Origin: Weeksellaceae bacterium
Lineage (GTDB): Bacteria > Bacteroidota > Bacteroidia > Flavobacteriales > Weeksellaceae
Length of the DNA stretch: 7,989 nucleotides
Assembly (NCBI GenBank): GCA_022701475.1
Contig: JAKOOI010000308.1
Coordinates: 1 to 7,989, forward strand
Reading direction: 5' to 3'
Below are positions 1 to 7,178 of the stretch, one piece after another (the first letter of the stretch is position 1; the number at the start of each line of letters is the position of its first letter). The position numbers and the translations under genes are program-made. The notes beneath the pieces are model-generated. The model did not search any database, was not told the origin of the DNA, and saw only the letters and a list, made by a program, of their open reading frames with translations.

Positions 1-23
1 CAGATTCAATATCTTAAAATAAG

Positions 24-54
24 AATGCCGGGCTTTGGAAGCCCGGCATTTTTT
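24..54 (+). terminator. Rho-independent terminator
   Basis: A perfect 12-bp stem (24-35 pairs with 39-50) encloses a 3-base loop TGG and runs into six T residues at 49-54. The core of the stem is GC-rich (GCCGGGC). The T tract lies on the plus-strand side, so it best terminates a plus-strand gene that ends before this window. It also sits 19 bases past the stop of the minus-strand gene and may serve as a two-way terminator between convergent genes. The minus-strand T tract is interrupted (CTTATTTT), so it is weaker in that direction. Confidence 0.88.
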
Positions 55-72
55 ACTGTAATAATGATCTCT

Positions 73-612
73 TTATTTTGCTTCCGCACAGAAGATGCGA
101 TACTGCACTGCAACTGCCGACTTGAAATATTCCCTTAACCTTGCAAGGTCCGAGGCAGCACTCTGTTTTGTAAAATAGCTTCCCGCCAGGATCTTGTAAT
201 TGGGCCTTAGAGAAGCATCGGTTTCCACCTTCAGGTTCGGGAACCGCTTTCTGAAGTACGATTTCACTTCATTGGCTTCCTCATTGCTTTTTACCGTGGT
301 GATCTGTATTTTATATCCCAGAATCCTCGGGTTTTTCCTGCAGATCTCAGCCTGGGTAAGCTCCCGGCTCGGTACATAAATCTTTGCAGGTCTTGCAGGG
401 ACATTCGTCTCTTCATCATCCCTGGAAACCGCATTGGCTGTAGTTTTTGTGCACTTGTCTTCTATACTTTCCAGAGCTGAACTTACCCTGGAGTCCATCG
501 TCATGATGAGTTCCGTTCCTGCAAGGGTATCTTTTTTTACAACCTGCTGGGCATCAATACCATAAAATGAGAGTAATGATAAAACCGAAAATAGTTTAAT
601 AAAATTTTTCAT
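73..612 (-). CDS. Exported SPOR-domain protein
   Basis: The 179-residue protein opens with a Sec-type signal peptide: a Lys-containing start (MKNFIK), a hydrophobic stretch at about 7-18, and a likely cleavage after Ala21 (IDA|QQ). Residues 22-95 are polar and look unstructured. Residues 97-172 resemble a SPOR domain, with an opening strand GYKIQITT, a helix rich in Glu/Lys/Arg, and a second half NYKILAGSYFTKQSAA followed by a helix and the strand AVQYRIF. SPOR domains bind denuded glycan strands of peptidoglycan, so a periplasmic cell-wall role is likely, but no catalytic domain is present and the function is unknown. Cysteines at 54, 91 and 175 could form a disulfide. The ATG at 610-612 is chosen because the signal peptide starts there. 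The gene is divergent from the act operon, and no functional link is evident. Confidence 0.85.
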   Translation of the reverse strand: MKNFIKLFSVLSLLSFYGIDAQQVVKKDTLAGTELIMTMDSRVSSALESIEDKCTKTTANAVSRDDEETNVPARPAKIYVPSRELTQAEICRKNPRILGYKIQITTVKSNEEANEVKSYFRKRFPNLKVETDASLRPNYKILAGSYFTKQSAASDLARLREYFKSAVAVQYRIFCAEAK

Positions 613-627
613 TTAAACTTGTTTCGG

Positions 628-635
628 CAAATTTA
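628..635 (-). promoter_or_regulatory. Candidate -7 box for SPOR gene
   Basis: Read on the minus strand, these bases are TAAATTTG, an exact match to the Bacteroidetes -7 consensus TAnnTTTG. They lie 15 bases upstream of the minus-strand start codon, so the leader would be very short, roughly ten bases. No clear TTTG -33 element is seen about 20 bases further upstream (the sequence there reads TTAAGG), which lowers confidence. A chance match in this A/T-rich spacer is possible. Confidence 0.4.
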
Positions 636-742
636 GGCAATTTAAAAAAACTATCCTTAAAACAGTTATTTAGAATAATTACAAATTAAACGGAAATGAT
701 ATTTCCCCTTTCCTTATGCCGTTAAATTCCTGTTAAAAATAT

Positions 743-750
743 TATTTTTG
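743..750 (+). promoter_or_regulatory. Candidate -7 box for act operon
   Basis: TATTTTTG matches the Bacteroidetes -7 consensus TAnnTTTG exactly. It lies 46 bases upstream of the actA start codon and would place transcription start near 755-758, giving a leader of about 40 bases. No good TTTG -33 element is seen. The region where it should lie instead holds two direct copies of GTTAAA (721-726 and 732-737). All act genes downstream are closely spaced on the same strand, so this is the most plausible promoter of the operon within the window. Confidence 0.55.
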
Positions 751-758
751 CGGGATTG

Positions 759-772
759 ATTGAATGTTCAAT
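759..772. promoter_or_regulatory. 14-bp palindrome in actA leader
   Basis: ATTGAATGTTCAAT is an inverted repeat of two perfect 6-base arms around TG. It lies just after the predicted act transcription start and 24 bases before the actA ATG. It could be a small operator or, in RNA, a weak 5-bp stem with a 4-base loop. The arms are A/T-rich and short, so a chance origin cannot be excluded. Confidence 0.3.
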
Positions 773-796
773 ATTTACTAACATAAGATAATTTAA

Positions 797-2161
797 ATGA
801 TTAGTTGGAGAAAGCATTATAGAAAAACGTTGATTGCAATAGGCTTATTGCTGTCAACCAGTGCTTCAATTTACGGGCAAGACGGCGATCCGAATAATGG
901 AGAGAAACTTTTCAAAGCGAATTGTACTGCATGCCACGCACTTGATAAACAGGTTGTAGGACCGCCTTTGAAGGGGGTTGTAGAACGGGTACAGAAAGAA
1001 GGTGGTGTAGACAAGGAATGGCTTCACAAGTGGATTAAAAACAATAAGGAGCTGAGGGCTTCCGGAGACAAGTACGCCAATGAAATTTTTGAAAAGTACA
1101 ACAAAACCGAGATGCAGCTGTTCCCGAACCTTAGCGATAAGGACATCGACGACATCTTAGCATACACCACTAATCCGCCGGCCGCCCCGGCTGCTGACGA
1201 GAAAAAGACGACGGCAGATACGGCAACCGCTACAGCAGCACCGGCAAATACAACGACTACGACCAATGTAGTTATCATTTCCCTTTTAGCCATCGCAGGT
1301 TTACTGGTATGGATCCTTCTTAAGCTGAGACAGCTGGTAAAACTGGGGCAGTCTGAAGATCTTGCAGGCCTTAATGAATCGAGGGTGAAATCTTTCAGCG
1401 AAATCTATCAGAAATATCATTACGTAGGTAAAGGGCTTATTGCCATCCTTGCCCTTCTGGCCGCTTACGGTGTCTGGAACTGGATCATGTGGATCGGTGT
1501 TTACAAAGGATACAAGCCTGAGCAGCCTATCTACTTCTCCCATAAAATCCACGCCGGAGAACAGAAGATCGACTGTCAGCTTTGCCACTCCAGTGCCAAG
1601 TACGGAAAAGTATCTGAAATCCCTTCCATGAACGTTTGTATGAACTGTCACCGAACGATTTCCGAATACAACGCAGAGCACTACATGGAGCCAGGTAAGG
1701 ACAAAGCGTTCTACGACGGAGAAATCCAGAAGATCTACGCCGCTACAGGATGGAATTCTGAAAAACAGCAGTACACCGGAAAGACACAACCGGTAGAATG
1801 GACGAGAATCCACAACATGCCGGATTTCGTTTACTTCAATCACTCACAGCACGTAGTAGCAGGAGAACAGGCCATCATCAATTCTTTCAACAAGAAAAAT
1901 CCTGATAACAAAATTGATGTCGTATGTAAAGCCTGCCACGGAAAAATCGATACGATGAATGTTGTTCAGATGGCTAACGACTTTACAATGGGCTGGTGTA
2001 TTGAATGCCACAGAACAACTGAAGTTGATATGAACAACGGTTATAATAAAGAATACTTCAAGAATCTACATGACAAGTTGAAAAAACAATATCCTAAAGA
2101 CGGAGGTAAGATCACGGTAGATGCAATTGGAGGTCTTGAATGTGGTAAATGTCATTATTAA
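797..2161 (+). CDS. actA: ACIII subunit ActA, hexahaem cytochrome c
   Basis: This is the multihaem cytochrome of Alternative Complex III, passing electrons from the Fe-S subunit toward cytochrome c or the oxidase. The 454 residues begin with a signal peptide (basic residues 5-10, hydrophobic 12-26, likely cleavage near Gly27/Gln28). Residues 33-125 form a class I monohaem cytochrome c domain with haem motif CTACH 43-47, likely distal ligand Met106 and the typical FPNLSDKDI helix start. An A/T/P-rich linker (127-157) leads to two membrane helices (158-175 and 213-233). The C-terminal domain has five more haem motifs: CQLCH 260-264, CMNCH 281-285, CKACH 377-381, CIECH 401-405 and CGKCH 449-453. 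The last ends one residue before the stop. His249, 252, 349 and 352 are candidate distal ligands. actB follows after 22 bases. The pentahaem part is typical of ActA; the fused monohaem domain gives six haems in one chain. The start lacks a Shine-Dalgarno sequence, as is usual in this phylum. Confidence 0.95.
   Translation: MISWRKHYRKTLIAIGLLLSTSASIYGQDGDPNNGEKLFKANCTACHALDKQVVGPPLKGVVERVQKEGGVDKEWLHKWIKNNKELRASGDKYANEIFEKYNKTEMQLFPNLSDKDIDDILAYTTNPPAAPAADEKKTTADTATATAAPANTTTTTNVVIISLLAIAGLLVWILLKLRQLVKLGQSEDLAGLNESRVKSFSEIYQKYHYVGKGLIAILALLAAYGVWNWIMWIGVYKGYKPEQPIYFSHKIHAGEQKIDCQLCHSSAKYGKVSEIPSMNVCMNCHRTISEYNAEHYMEPGKDKAFYDGEIQKIYAATGWNSEKQQYTGKTQPVEWTRIHNMPDFVYFNHSQHVVAGEQAIINSFNKKNPDNKIDVVCKACHGKIDTMNVVQMANDFTMGWCIECHRTTEVDMNNGYNKEYFKNLHDKLKKQYPKDGGKITVDAIGGLECGKCHY
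1175..1267 (+). other. Ala/Thr/Pro-rich tether in ActA
   Basis: This stretch encodes ActA residues 127-157, made mostly of Ala, Thr and Pro with a short DEKK patch and a run of five Thr before the first membrane helix. It looks like a flexible tether that lets the N-terminal monohaem domain move relative to the membrane-anchored pentahaem core. Asp141-Thr142-Ala143 matches the Bacteroidetes O-glycosylation motif D-(S/T)-(A/I/L/M/T/V). Confidence 0.7.
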
Positions 2162-2183
2162 TAACAAAAAATCAGAAGTATAA

Positions 2184-5100
2184 ATGGCTTCAAACAAAAT
2201 ACAATTTAGAAGTATTCATGAACTTAAAGATCCGGCTTTAAACAATAAGCTGGCTCAGAAAGAGTTCCAGGAAGAAATTCCGGTAGAAGATTTCCTTGGA
2301 GATGCTGAAAAGAACGGATCCGGTACTTCAAGAAGAGATTTCTTAAAATTATTAGGATTCTCAACAGCAGCGGTAACCCTGGCTGCCTGTGAAGCTCCGG
2401 TAATTAAAACGATCCCGTATGTGGTAAAGCCGCATGATATCATCCCGGGAATCCCGAACTATTACGCTTCAACATATTTCGACGGTTTTGATTTCGCAAG
2501 TGTTCTGGTAAAGACCCGTGAAGGAAGACCAATTAAAATCGAACCAAACCCTTCGGCAGGAGATCTTGGGAAAACAAGCGCAAGGGCTCAGGCCAGCGTA
2601 CTTTCCCTTTATGATAACGATAAAGTGAAGCAGCCGAAATTTGAAGGAAAAGACGAAACTTTCGATAAAGTAGACAGCTTCGTGATCAAAGGACTGGAAG
2701 AAGCCAGTGCAGCCAACAAGAGAATCGTGTTATTGTCACACTCTTTCGCTTCCCCTACTTTCAAAAAACTGTTTTCGGAATTCAAAGCAAAATATCCTAC
2801 CGCAGAACTGGTAACTTATGACGCTTTCCCTTACGCCGGAGCACTGGATGCAGCCCAGGAGGTTTTCGGAACCAGAGCATTACCGGTATATGACCTGAGA
2901 GGGACTGAGCTGGTAGTAGGTTTCCATGCTGACTTCCTCGGAGACTACAATGGCGGAAGCCTTGAGTCTTCTTATGCAGCAGCAAGAAAGCCGGGACCAA
3001 ACATGCTGAGACATATCCAGGTAGAATCCAATATGTCCTTAACAGGTGCCAACGCAGACTCAAGATACAGGCTGAAGCCAAGCCAGGTAAACAAAACCCT
3101 GGTAGAAGTATACAACGCTATCGTTGGCGGTGGAACTTCAGATAAAGACGCTTCTGAAATCGCCAAGGAACTTCAGGCTAAAGGCAGCAAGGCTGTTGTT
3201 TTTGCAGACGGTTCCAAAGGCGCTCAGGTACTGGCCCACCTCATCAACCAGAAACTGGGATCGGTAGCTTTCACCGGAAAAGCAAACCTGCTGAAAGAAT
3301 TCGACAAAGCGAGATTTGAAGAATTCTTAGGATGGGTAAATGCAGGCCAGGTTGGGGTCTTGATTGCCAATAACGTAGACCCGATCTACTCTTACCACAA
3401 AGGAGAAGAATTCAAGAAGTCCTTGGCTAAAGTTCCTTATGTGATCGCGGTAGCCGATAAAAAAAATGAAATGTACAGAGCAGCGAAAGCTGTGATCCCT
3501 GTAGCCAACTGGCTTGAATCGTGGGGAGATCTTGAACCTCAGACAGGAGTATATTCACTGATGCAGCCTACCATTCAGAAGATCTACAAATCAAGACAGA
3601 TTGAAGAATCTTTACTGGTTTGGAAGAACGGTAAGAATAATGCGGCCAATAACTATTACGATTATTTAAAAGCGAATGCCGCTTCCGTACTGGGAGCAAC
3701 TTCATTCAATAAAGCTTTATACAACGGTATCAATATTTCTTCCAATGCAACGACGCTGTCTTACGCAGGAGGAAATGCAGCCCAGGCTGTTGCTGAAGTA
3801 AGCGGGTTCAAACCTTCCGATCTGGAACTGGTATTGTACACCACAACAGCGATAGGAGACGGTACCCAGGCCAACAATCCTTGGCTTCAGGAATTACCGG
3901 ATCCGTTGACGAGAATGTCATGGGACAACTACCTGACCATGTCTCCGAAAGATGCCGAAAGATTAGGCATTGACAATGACCTTAATGCAAGGATGCAGCT
4001 GGACGGTTCCATCGTAAACCTTACGGTAAACGGTGTAACCATCAAAGATGTGCCTGTATTCGTTCAGCCGGGACAGGCTGAAGGGTCAGTAGGCCTTGCA
4101 CTGGGATACGGTAAGAAAAATTCCGGAGCTACAGCTGATACGGGAGTGAATGCTTATCCTTTATTCGATGGTTCCAACCTTGCCGTTTCCAATGTTAAAA
4201 TTGAGAAAACCGGAGAGGACCATGAATTCGCGGGAATCCAGCTTCAGAATACCCTGATGGGCCGTTATGAAATCGCCAGGGAAGTACCGTTGGCAGAATT
4301 CATCAATGTACCTTTCGACGATGAGCACCACGGATGGAACAAGCCGTTGGAATACCATACCATCAGCGGAGCGCTTCCTGCAAGAAAAATCGACCTTTGG
4401 GATGCATTTGATGATACGGACGGGCCTCACTTTAATATGTCCATCGACCTGAACTCATGTACCGGTTGCGGATCATGTATCATTGCCTGCCAGGCCGAGA
4501 ACAACGTTCCGGTAGTAGGGAAAGAAGAGATCAGAATGTCAAGGGATATGTATTGGTTAAGAATTGACCGTTATTATTCTTCAAGACAAAAGGTAGAAGT
4601 ATACGAAGGACTGAAAGAAGGAATGGCAGTTCCTGAACTGTATGGTACGGCATTCAACAAGGAAGGAGGTGCACTGAACCATCCTGCCGACAACCCGGAT
4701 GTGATCTTCCAGCCGGTAATGTGCCAGCACTGTAACCATGCTCCTTGTGAAACGGTATGTCCGGTAGCGGCTACTTCACACGGACAGCAGGGCCAGAACC
4801 ACATGGCGTATAACAGATGTATCGGTACCAGATACTGTGCCAACAACTGTCCTTATAAAGTAAGACGTTTCAACTGGTTCACCTATAACCTGAATGACAA
4901 GTTCGATTTCAATATGAACAACGACCTTGGAAGAATGGTACTGAACCCGGATGTAGTGGTAAGAACGAGAGGTGTGATGGAGAAATGTTCACTGTGTATC
5001 CAGATGACCCAGACCACTATCCTTGAAGCGAAGAAAGAAAACAGAGTAGTAAAAGACGGAGAATTCCAGACCGCGTGTTCAAAAGCGTGTACTACAGGGT

Positions 5101-5246
5101 CTATCCAGTTCGGAGACATGAATGACAAAGCATCTGAAGTCAGAAAGTTATATGCTGACAACAGAAGATATTATTTACTTGAAGAGATCGGAACCAAGCC
5201 AAACGTGTTCTATCATACGAAAGTAAGAAACAGAGTAGAAAAATAA
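2184..5246 (+). CDS. actB: ACIII subunit ActB, Fe-S/molybdopterin-like
   Basis: This large periplasmic electron-transfer subunit of ACIII fuses a molybdopterin-oxidoreductase-like part to a four-cluster ferredoxin-like part. In 1020 residues, a 48-residue polar N-terminal extension precedes a twin-arginine motif SRRDFLK (49-55), a hydrophobic stretch and a lipobox LAAC with Cys69, so Tat export and lipid anchoring are expected. Residues 70-758 form the molybdopterin-like region and contain no cysteine at all, in line with ActB of known ACIII, which lacks the Mo cofactor and its N-terminal cluster. The Fe-S part has cysteine groups 759/762/765/769, 847/850/855/859, 879/885/889 and 935/938/965/969. 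The third group has Thr882 where the second Cys would be, predicting one [3Fe-4S] and three [4Fe-4S] clusters. It is flanked by actA (22 bases) and actC (25 bases). The N-terminus fits the family annotated as TAT-variant-translocated molybdopterin oxidoreductase. The gene is complete and unbroken. Confidence 0.95.
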   Translation: MASNKIQFRSIHELKDPALNNKLAQKEFQEEIPVEDFLGDAEKNGSGTSRRDFLKLLGFSTAAVTLAACEAPVIKTIPYVVKPHDIIPGIPNYYASTYFDGFDFASVLVKTREGRPIKIEPNPSAGDLGKTSARAQASVLSLYDNDKVKQPKFEGKDETFDKVDSFVIKGLEEASAANKRIVLLSHSFASPTFKKLFSEFKAKYPTAELVTYDAFPYAGALDAAQEVFGTRALPVYDLRGTELVVGFHADFLGDYNGGSLESSYAAARKPGPNMLRHIQVESNMSLTGANADSRYRLKPSQVNKTLVEVYNAIVGGGTSDKDASEIAKELQAKGSKAVVFADGSKGAQVLAHLINQKLGSVAFTGKANLLKEFDKARFEEFLGWVNAGQVGVLIANNVDPIYSYHKGEEFKKSLAKVPYVIAVADKKNEMYRAAKAVIPVANWLESWGDLEPQTGVYSLMQPTIQKIYKSRQIEESLLVWKNGKNNAANNYYDYLKANAASVLGATSFNKALYNGINISSNATTLSYAGGNAAQAVAEVSGFKPSDLELVLYTTTAIGDGTQANNPWLQELPDPLTRMSWDNYLTMSPKDAERLGIDNDLNARMQLDGSIVNLTVNGVTIKDVPVFVQPGQAEGSVGLALGYGKKNSGATADTGVNAYPLFDGSNLAVSNVKIEKTGEDHEFAGIQLQNTLMGRYEIAREVPLAEFINVPFDDEHHGWNKPLEYHTISGALPARKIDLWDAFDDTDGPHFNMSIDLNSCTGCGSCIIACQAENNVPVVGKEEIRMSRDMYWLRIDRYYSSRQKVEVYEGLKEGMAVPELYGTAFNKEGGALNHPADNPDVIFQPVMCQHCNHAPCETVCPVAATSHGQQGQNHMAYNRCIGTRYCANNCPYKVRRFNWFTYNLNDKFDFNMNNDLGRMVLNPDVVVRTRGVMEKCSLCIQMTQTTILEAKKENRVVKDGEFQTACSKACTTGSIQFGDMNDKASEVRKLYADNRRYYLLEEIGTKPNVFYHTKVRNRVEK

Positions 5247-5271
5247 AGTTTAAATAATAAATAGGTAAAAA

Positions 5272-6669
5272 ATGTCAGGACATTACGAAGCTCCGATAAG
5301 GGAACCTCTAATTATTGGTCACAAGACTTATCACGATATCACGGAAGATATTGCACGACCTATCGAAGAAAGAGCAGGTAAATTATGGTGGATTTCATTG
5401 TATGCAGCCTTGGTTCTTTTCCTCTACGGGTTTGGCTGTATCGCCTACACCATCGGGACAGGTATTGGAGCATGGGGGCTTAACAGAACTATTAACTGGG
5501 GTTGGGATATTACCAACTTCGTATGGTGGGTAGGTATCGGTCACGCCGGAACACTTATCTCCGCAGTATTATTATTATTTAGACAGCGATGGAGAATGTC
5601 TGTAAACAGATCTGCAGAGGCAATGACGATCTTTGCGGTAGTACAGGCAGCCATCTTCCCTGTAATCCACATGGGTAGGGTCTGGGTAGGATACTGGGTA
5701 TTCCCTTTACCGAACCAGTTCGGTTCCCTGTGGGGGAACTTCAACTCCCCTCTTCTATGGGACGTATTTGCCATCTCTACGTATTTCTCCGTATCAACGG
5801 TATTCTGGTTCATGGGACTTATCCCTGACTTTGCAATGATCAGAGACAGAGCAAAAACACCTTGGACAAAGAAAATCTATACCTTCCTTGCCTTCGGTTG
5901 GGGCGGTAAAGCAAAACACTGGCAACGATTCGAAGAGCTTTCCTTGGTTCTTGCAGGGTTAGCGACACCGCTTGTATTCTCTGTACACACCACGGTATCT
6001 TTTGACTTTGCCACATCGGTAATTAAAGGATGGCACTCTACCATTTACCCTCCTTACTTCGTTGCCGGTGCGATCTTCTCAGGATTTGCCATGGTACAGA
6101 CCCTTTTGCTGATTGCAAGAAAGGTATGTCACCTGGAAGACTATATTACCATGTACCACATCGAGATTATGAACATCGTAATCATCCTGACAGGAGGTAT
6201 GGTAACCGTAGCGTATGCTACCGAATATTTCATCGGATGGTATTCAGGATCAAGATTTGAAGATTTTACCTATCTTTCTCCGGGAGCAGCCGTTGGACCT
6301 TACTGGTGGGCTTTCTGGGCATTGATTACGTGTAACCTGATCATCCCTGCCCTGTTCTGGTTCAAGAGAATAAGAACCAACATCATCGCAACATTTATCA
6401 TTGCCCTGATTATTAACATCGGTATGTGGTTTGAGCGTTTTGACATCATCGTTATTAACCTTTCAAGAGATTACCTGCCAGGATCATGGACGATGTTTAA
6501 GCCAACGATCATTGATGTGGGTGTATATTTGGGAACCATCGGATTCTTCTCCGTACTGTTCTTATTATATGCAAGAACATTCCCTGTAATTGCACAGGCT
6601 GAATTAAAATCGATTCTGAAAATCTCAGGTGAAACTTATAAAGCAAAAGAAGGAGATGAGCACCACTAA
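5272..6669 (+). CDS. actC: ACIII subunit ActC, NrfD-like quinol subunit
   Basis: This integral membrane subunit belongs to the NrfD/PsrC family and is the likely menaquinol oxidation site of ACIII. The 465 residues contain about ten hydrophobic helices, roughly at 38-62, 83-104, 117-139, 163-187, 222-246, 258-283, 297-318, 343-364, 368-390 and 411-434, which is the number expected for ActC. There is no cleavable signal peptide; the first 37 residues are polar. Conserved-looking polar residues inside helices include His91, His133 with Arg136 (VIHMGR) and Asp164. The last two are candidates for the quinol/proton site, by analogy with solved ACIII structures. The start MSGHYEAPIREPLI is typical of flavobacterial ActC. 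The 3' end overlaps actD by 14 bases, suggesting coupled translation. NrfD of nitrite reductase and PsrC of polysulfide reductase are relatives, but the neighbouring act genes settle the assignment. Confidence 0.95.
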   Translation: MSGHYEAPIREPLIIGHKTYHDITEDIARPIEERAGKLWWISLYAALVLFLYGFGCIAYTIGTGIGAWGLNRTINWGWDITNFVWWVGIGHAGTLISAVLLLFRQRWRMSVNRSAEAMTIFAVVQAAIFPVIHMGRVWVGYWVFPLPNQFGSLWGNFNSPLLWDVFAISTYFSVSTVFWFMGLIPDFAMIRDRAKTPWTKKIYTFLAFGWGGKAKHWQRFEELSLVLAGLATPLVFSVHTTVSFDFATSVIKGWHSTIYPPYFVAGAIFSGFAMVQTLLLIARKVCHLEDYITMYHIEIMNIVIILTGGMVTVAYATEYFIGWYSGSRFEDFTYLSPGAAVGPYWWAFWALITCNLIIPALFWFKRIRTNIIATFIIALIINIGMWFERFDIIVINLSRDYLPGSWTMFKPTIIDVGVYLGTIGFFSVLFLLYARTFPVIAQAELKSILKISGETYKAKEGDEHH

Positions 6670-7177
6670 AATTGTATACGGACTTTATGCTGACGACGAC
6701 GATTTAATGAACGGCGTTAAGGCATTCAACGATAAAGGAATCGCAATCAACGAGGTTTACACTCCGTTTCCGGTTCACGGGCTAGACAAAGCATTGGGGT
6801 TGAAGAAAACAAGGATTTCTGATGCCGCATTCCTCTACGCTCTATATGGGGTTACCATCGGTGCTACCCTTACCTGGTATACCATGAACCATGACTGGCC
6901 TCAGAACATCGGTGGTAAGCCGGCTTTCGACTGGGGACACAACATGCCTGCTTTCGTAGTGCCTATGTTTGAGCTTATGGTATTCTGTGCAGCCCACATG
7001 ATGTCACTCACTTTCCTGGTAAGGAATAAAATGTTCCCGGGAGCACCGGCACAGAATCCCGATCCGAGAACAACAGATGACAAATTCATGATGGAGTTTG
7101 TAACGGAAAACGTAGAGGCTGTAAAGCAGTTACTGATCGAAACAGGAGTGGAAGAAATAACCGTTAAAGATGCTTAA
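6656..7177 (+). CDS. actD: ACIII subunit ActD (DUF3341)
   Basis: This small membrane subunit of ACIII has 173 residues and no cofactor motifs. Two hydrophobic helices are visible, about 57-76 and 98-121, between a cytoplasmic-looking N-terminal domain (MSTTKIVYGLYADDDDLMNG, an acidic loop after the first strand) and a polar C-terminal tail of about 50 residues. The ATG at 6656 is preferred over an in-frame GTG at 6629 because the shorter form gives the usual DUF3341 start and the longer form adds only a Lys-rich stub. The purine-rich AAGAAGGAG at 6647-6655 touches this ATG directly, too close for normal Shine-Dalgarno spacing. The start lies inside actC (14-base overlap), so translation is probably coupled. 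The precise role of ActD in the complex is not shown by the sequence. Confidence 0.92.
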   Translation: MSTTKIVYGLYADDDDLMNGVKAFNDKGIAINEVYTPFPVHGLDKALGLKKTRISDAAFLYALYGVTIGATLTWYTMNHDWPQNIGGKPAFDWGHNMPAFVVPMFELMVFCAAHMMSLTFLVRNKMFPGAPAQNPDPRTTDDKFMMEFVTENVEAVKQLLIETGVEEITVKDA

Positions 7178-7178
7178 A

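Noticed and set aside
613..796. Small gene in the divergent spacer
   Set aside because: The 184 bases are A/T-rich with many stops. No convincing start with coding character was found, and promoter elements explain the region better.
1301..1843. Minus-strand open frame of 180 codons inside actA
   Set aside because: It is the reverse shadow of the haem-rich actA coding sequence. No recognisable domain or promoter supports it.
6629..6655. GTG at 6629 as the actD start
   Set aside because: It would add nine Lys-rich residues (MKLIKQKKE) that are really the actC 3' end read in another frame. The ATG at 6656 gives the usual start of the family.
2184..6669. actB-actC as a polysulfide, tetrathionate or nitrite reductase (Psr/Ttr/Nrf) system
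   Set aside because: The ferredoxin-like and NrfD-like parts resemble those systems. The lack of cysteine in the molybdopterin-like domain, the fused Fe-S part, the multihaem ActA and the DUF3341 and lipo-cytochrome genes fit ACIII instead.
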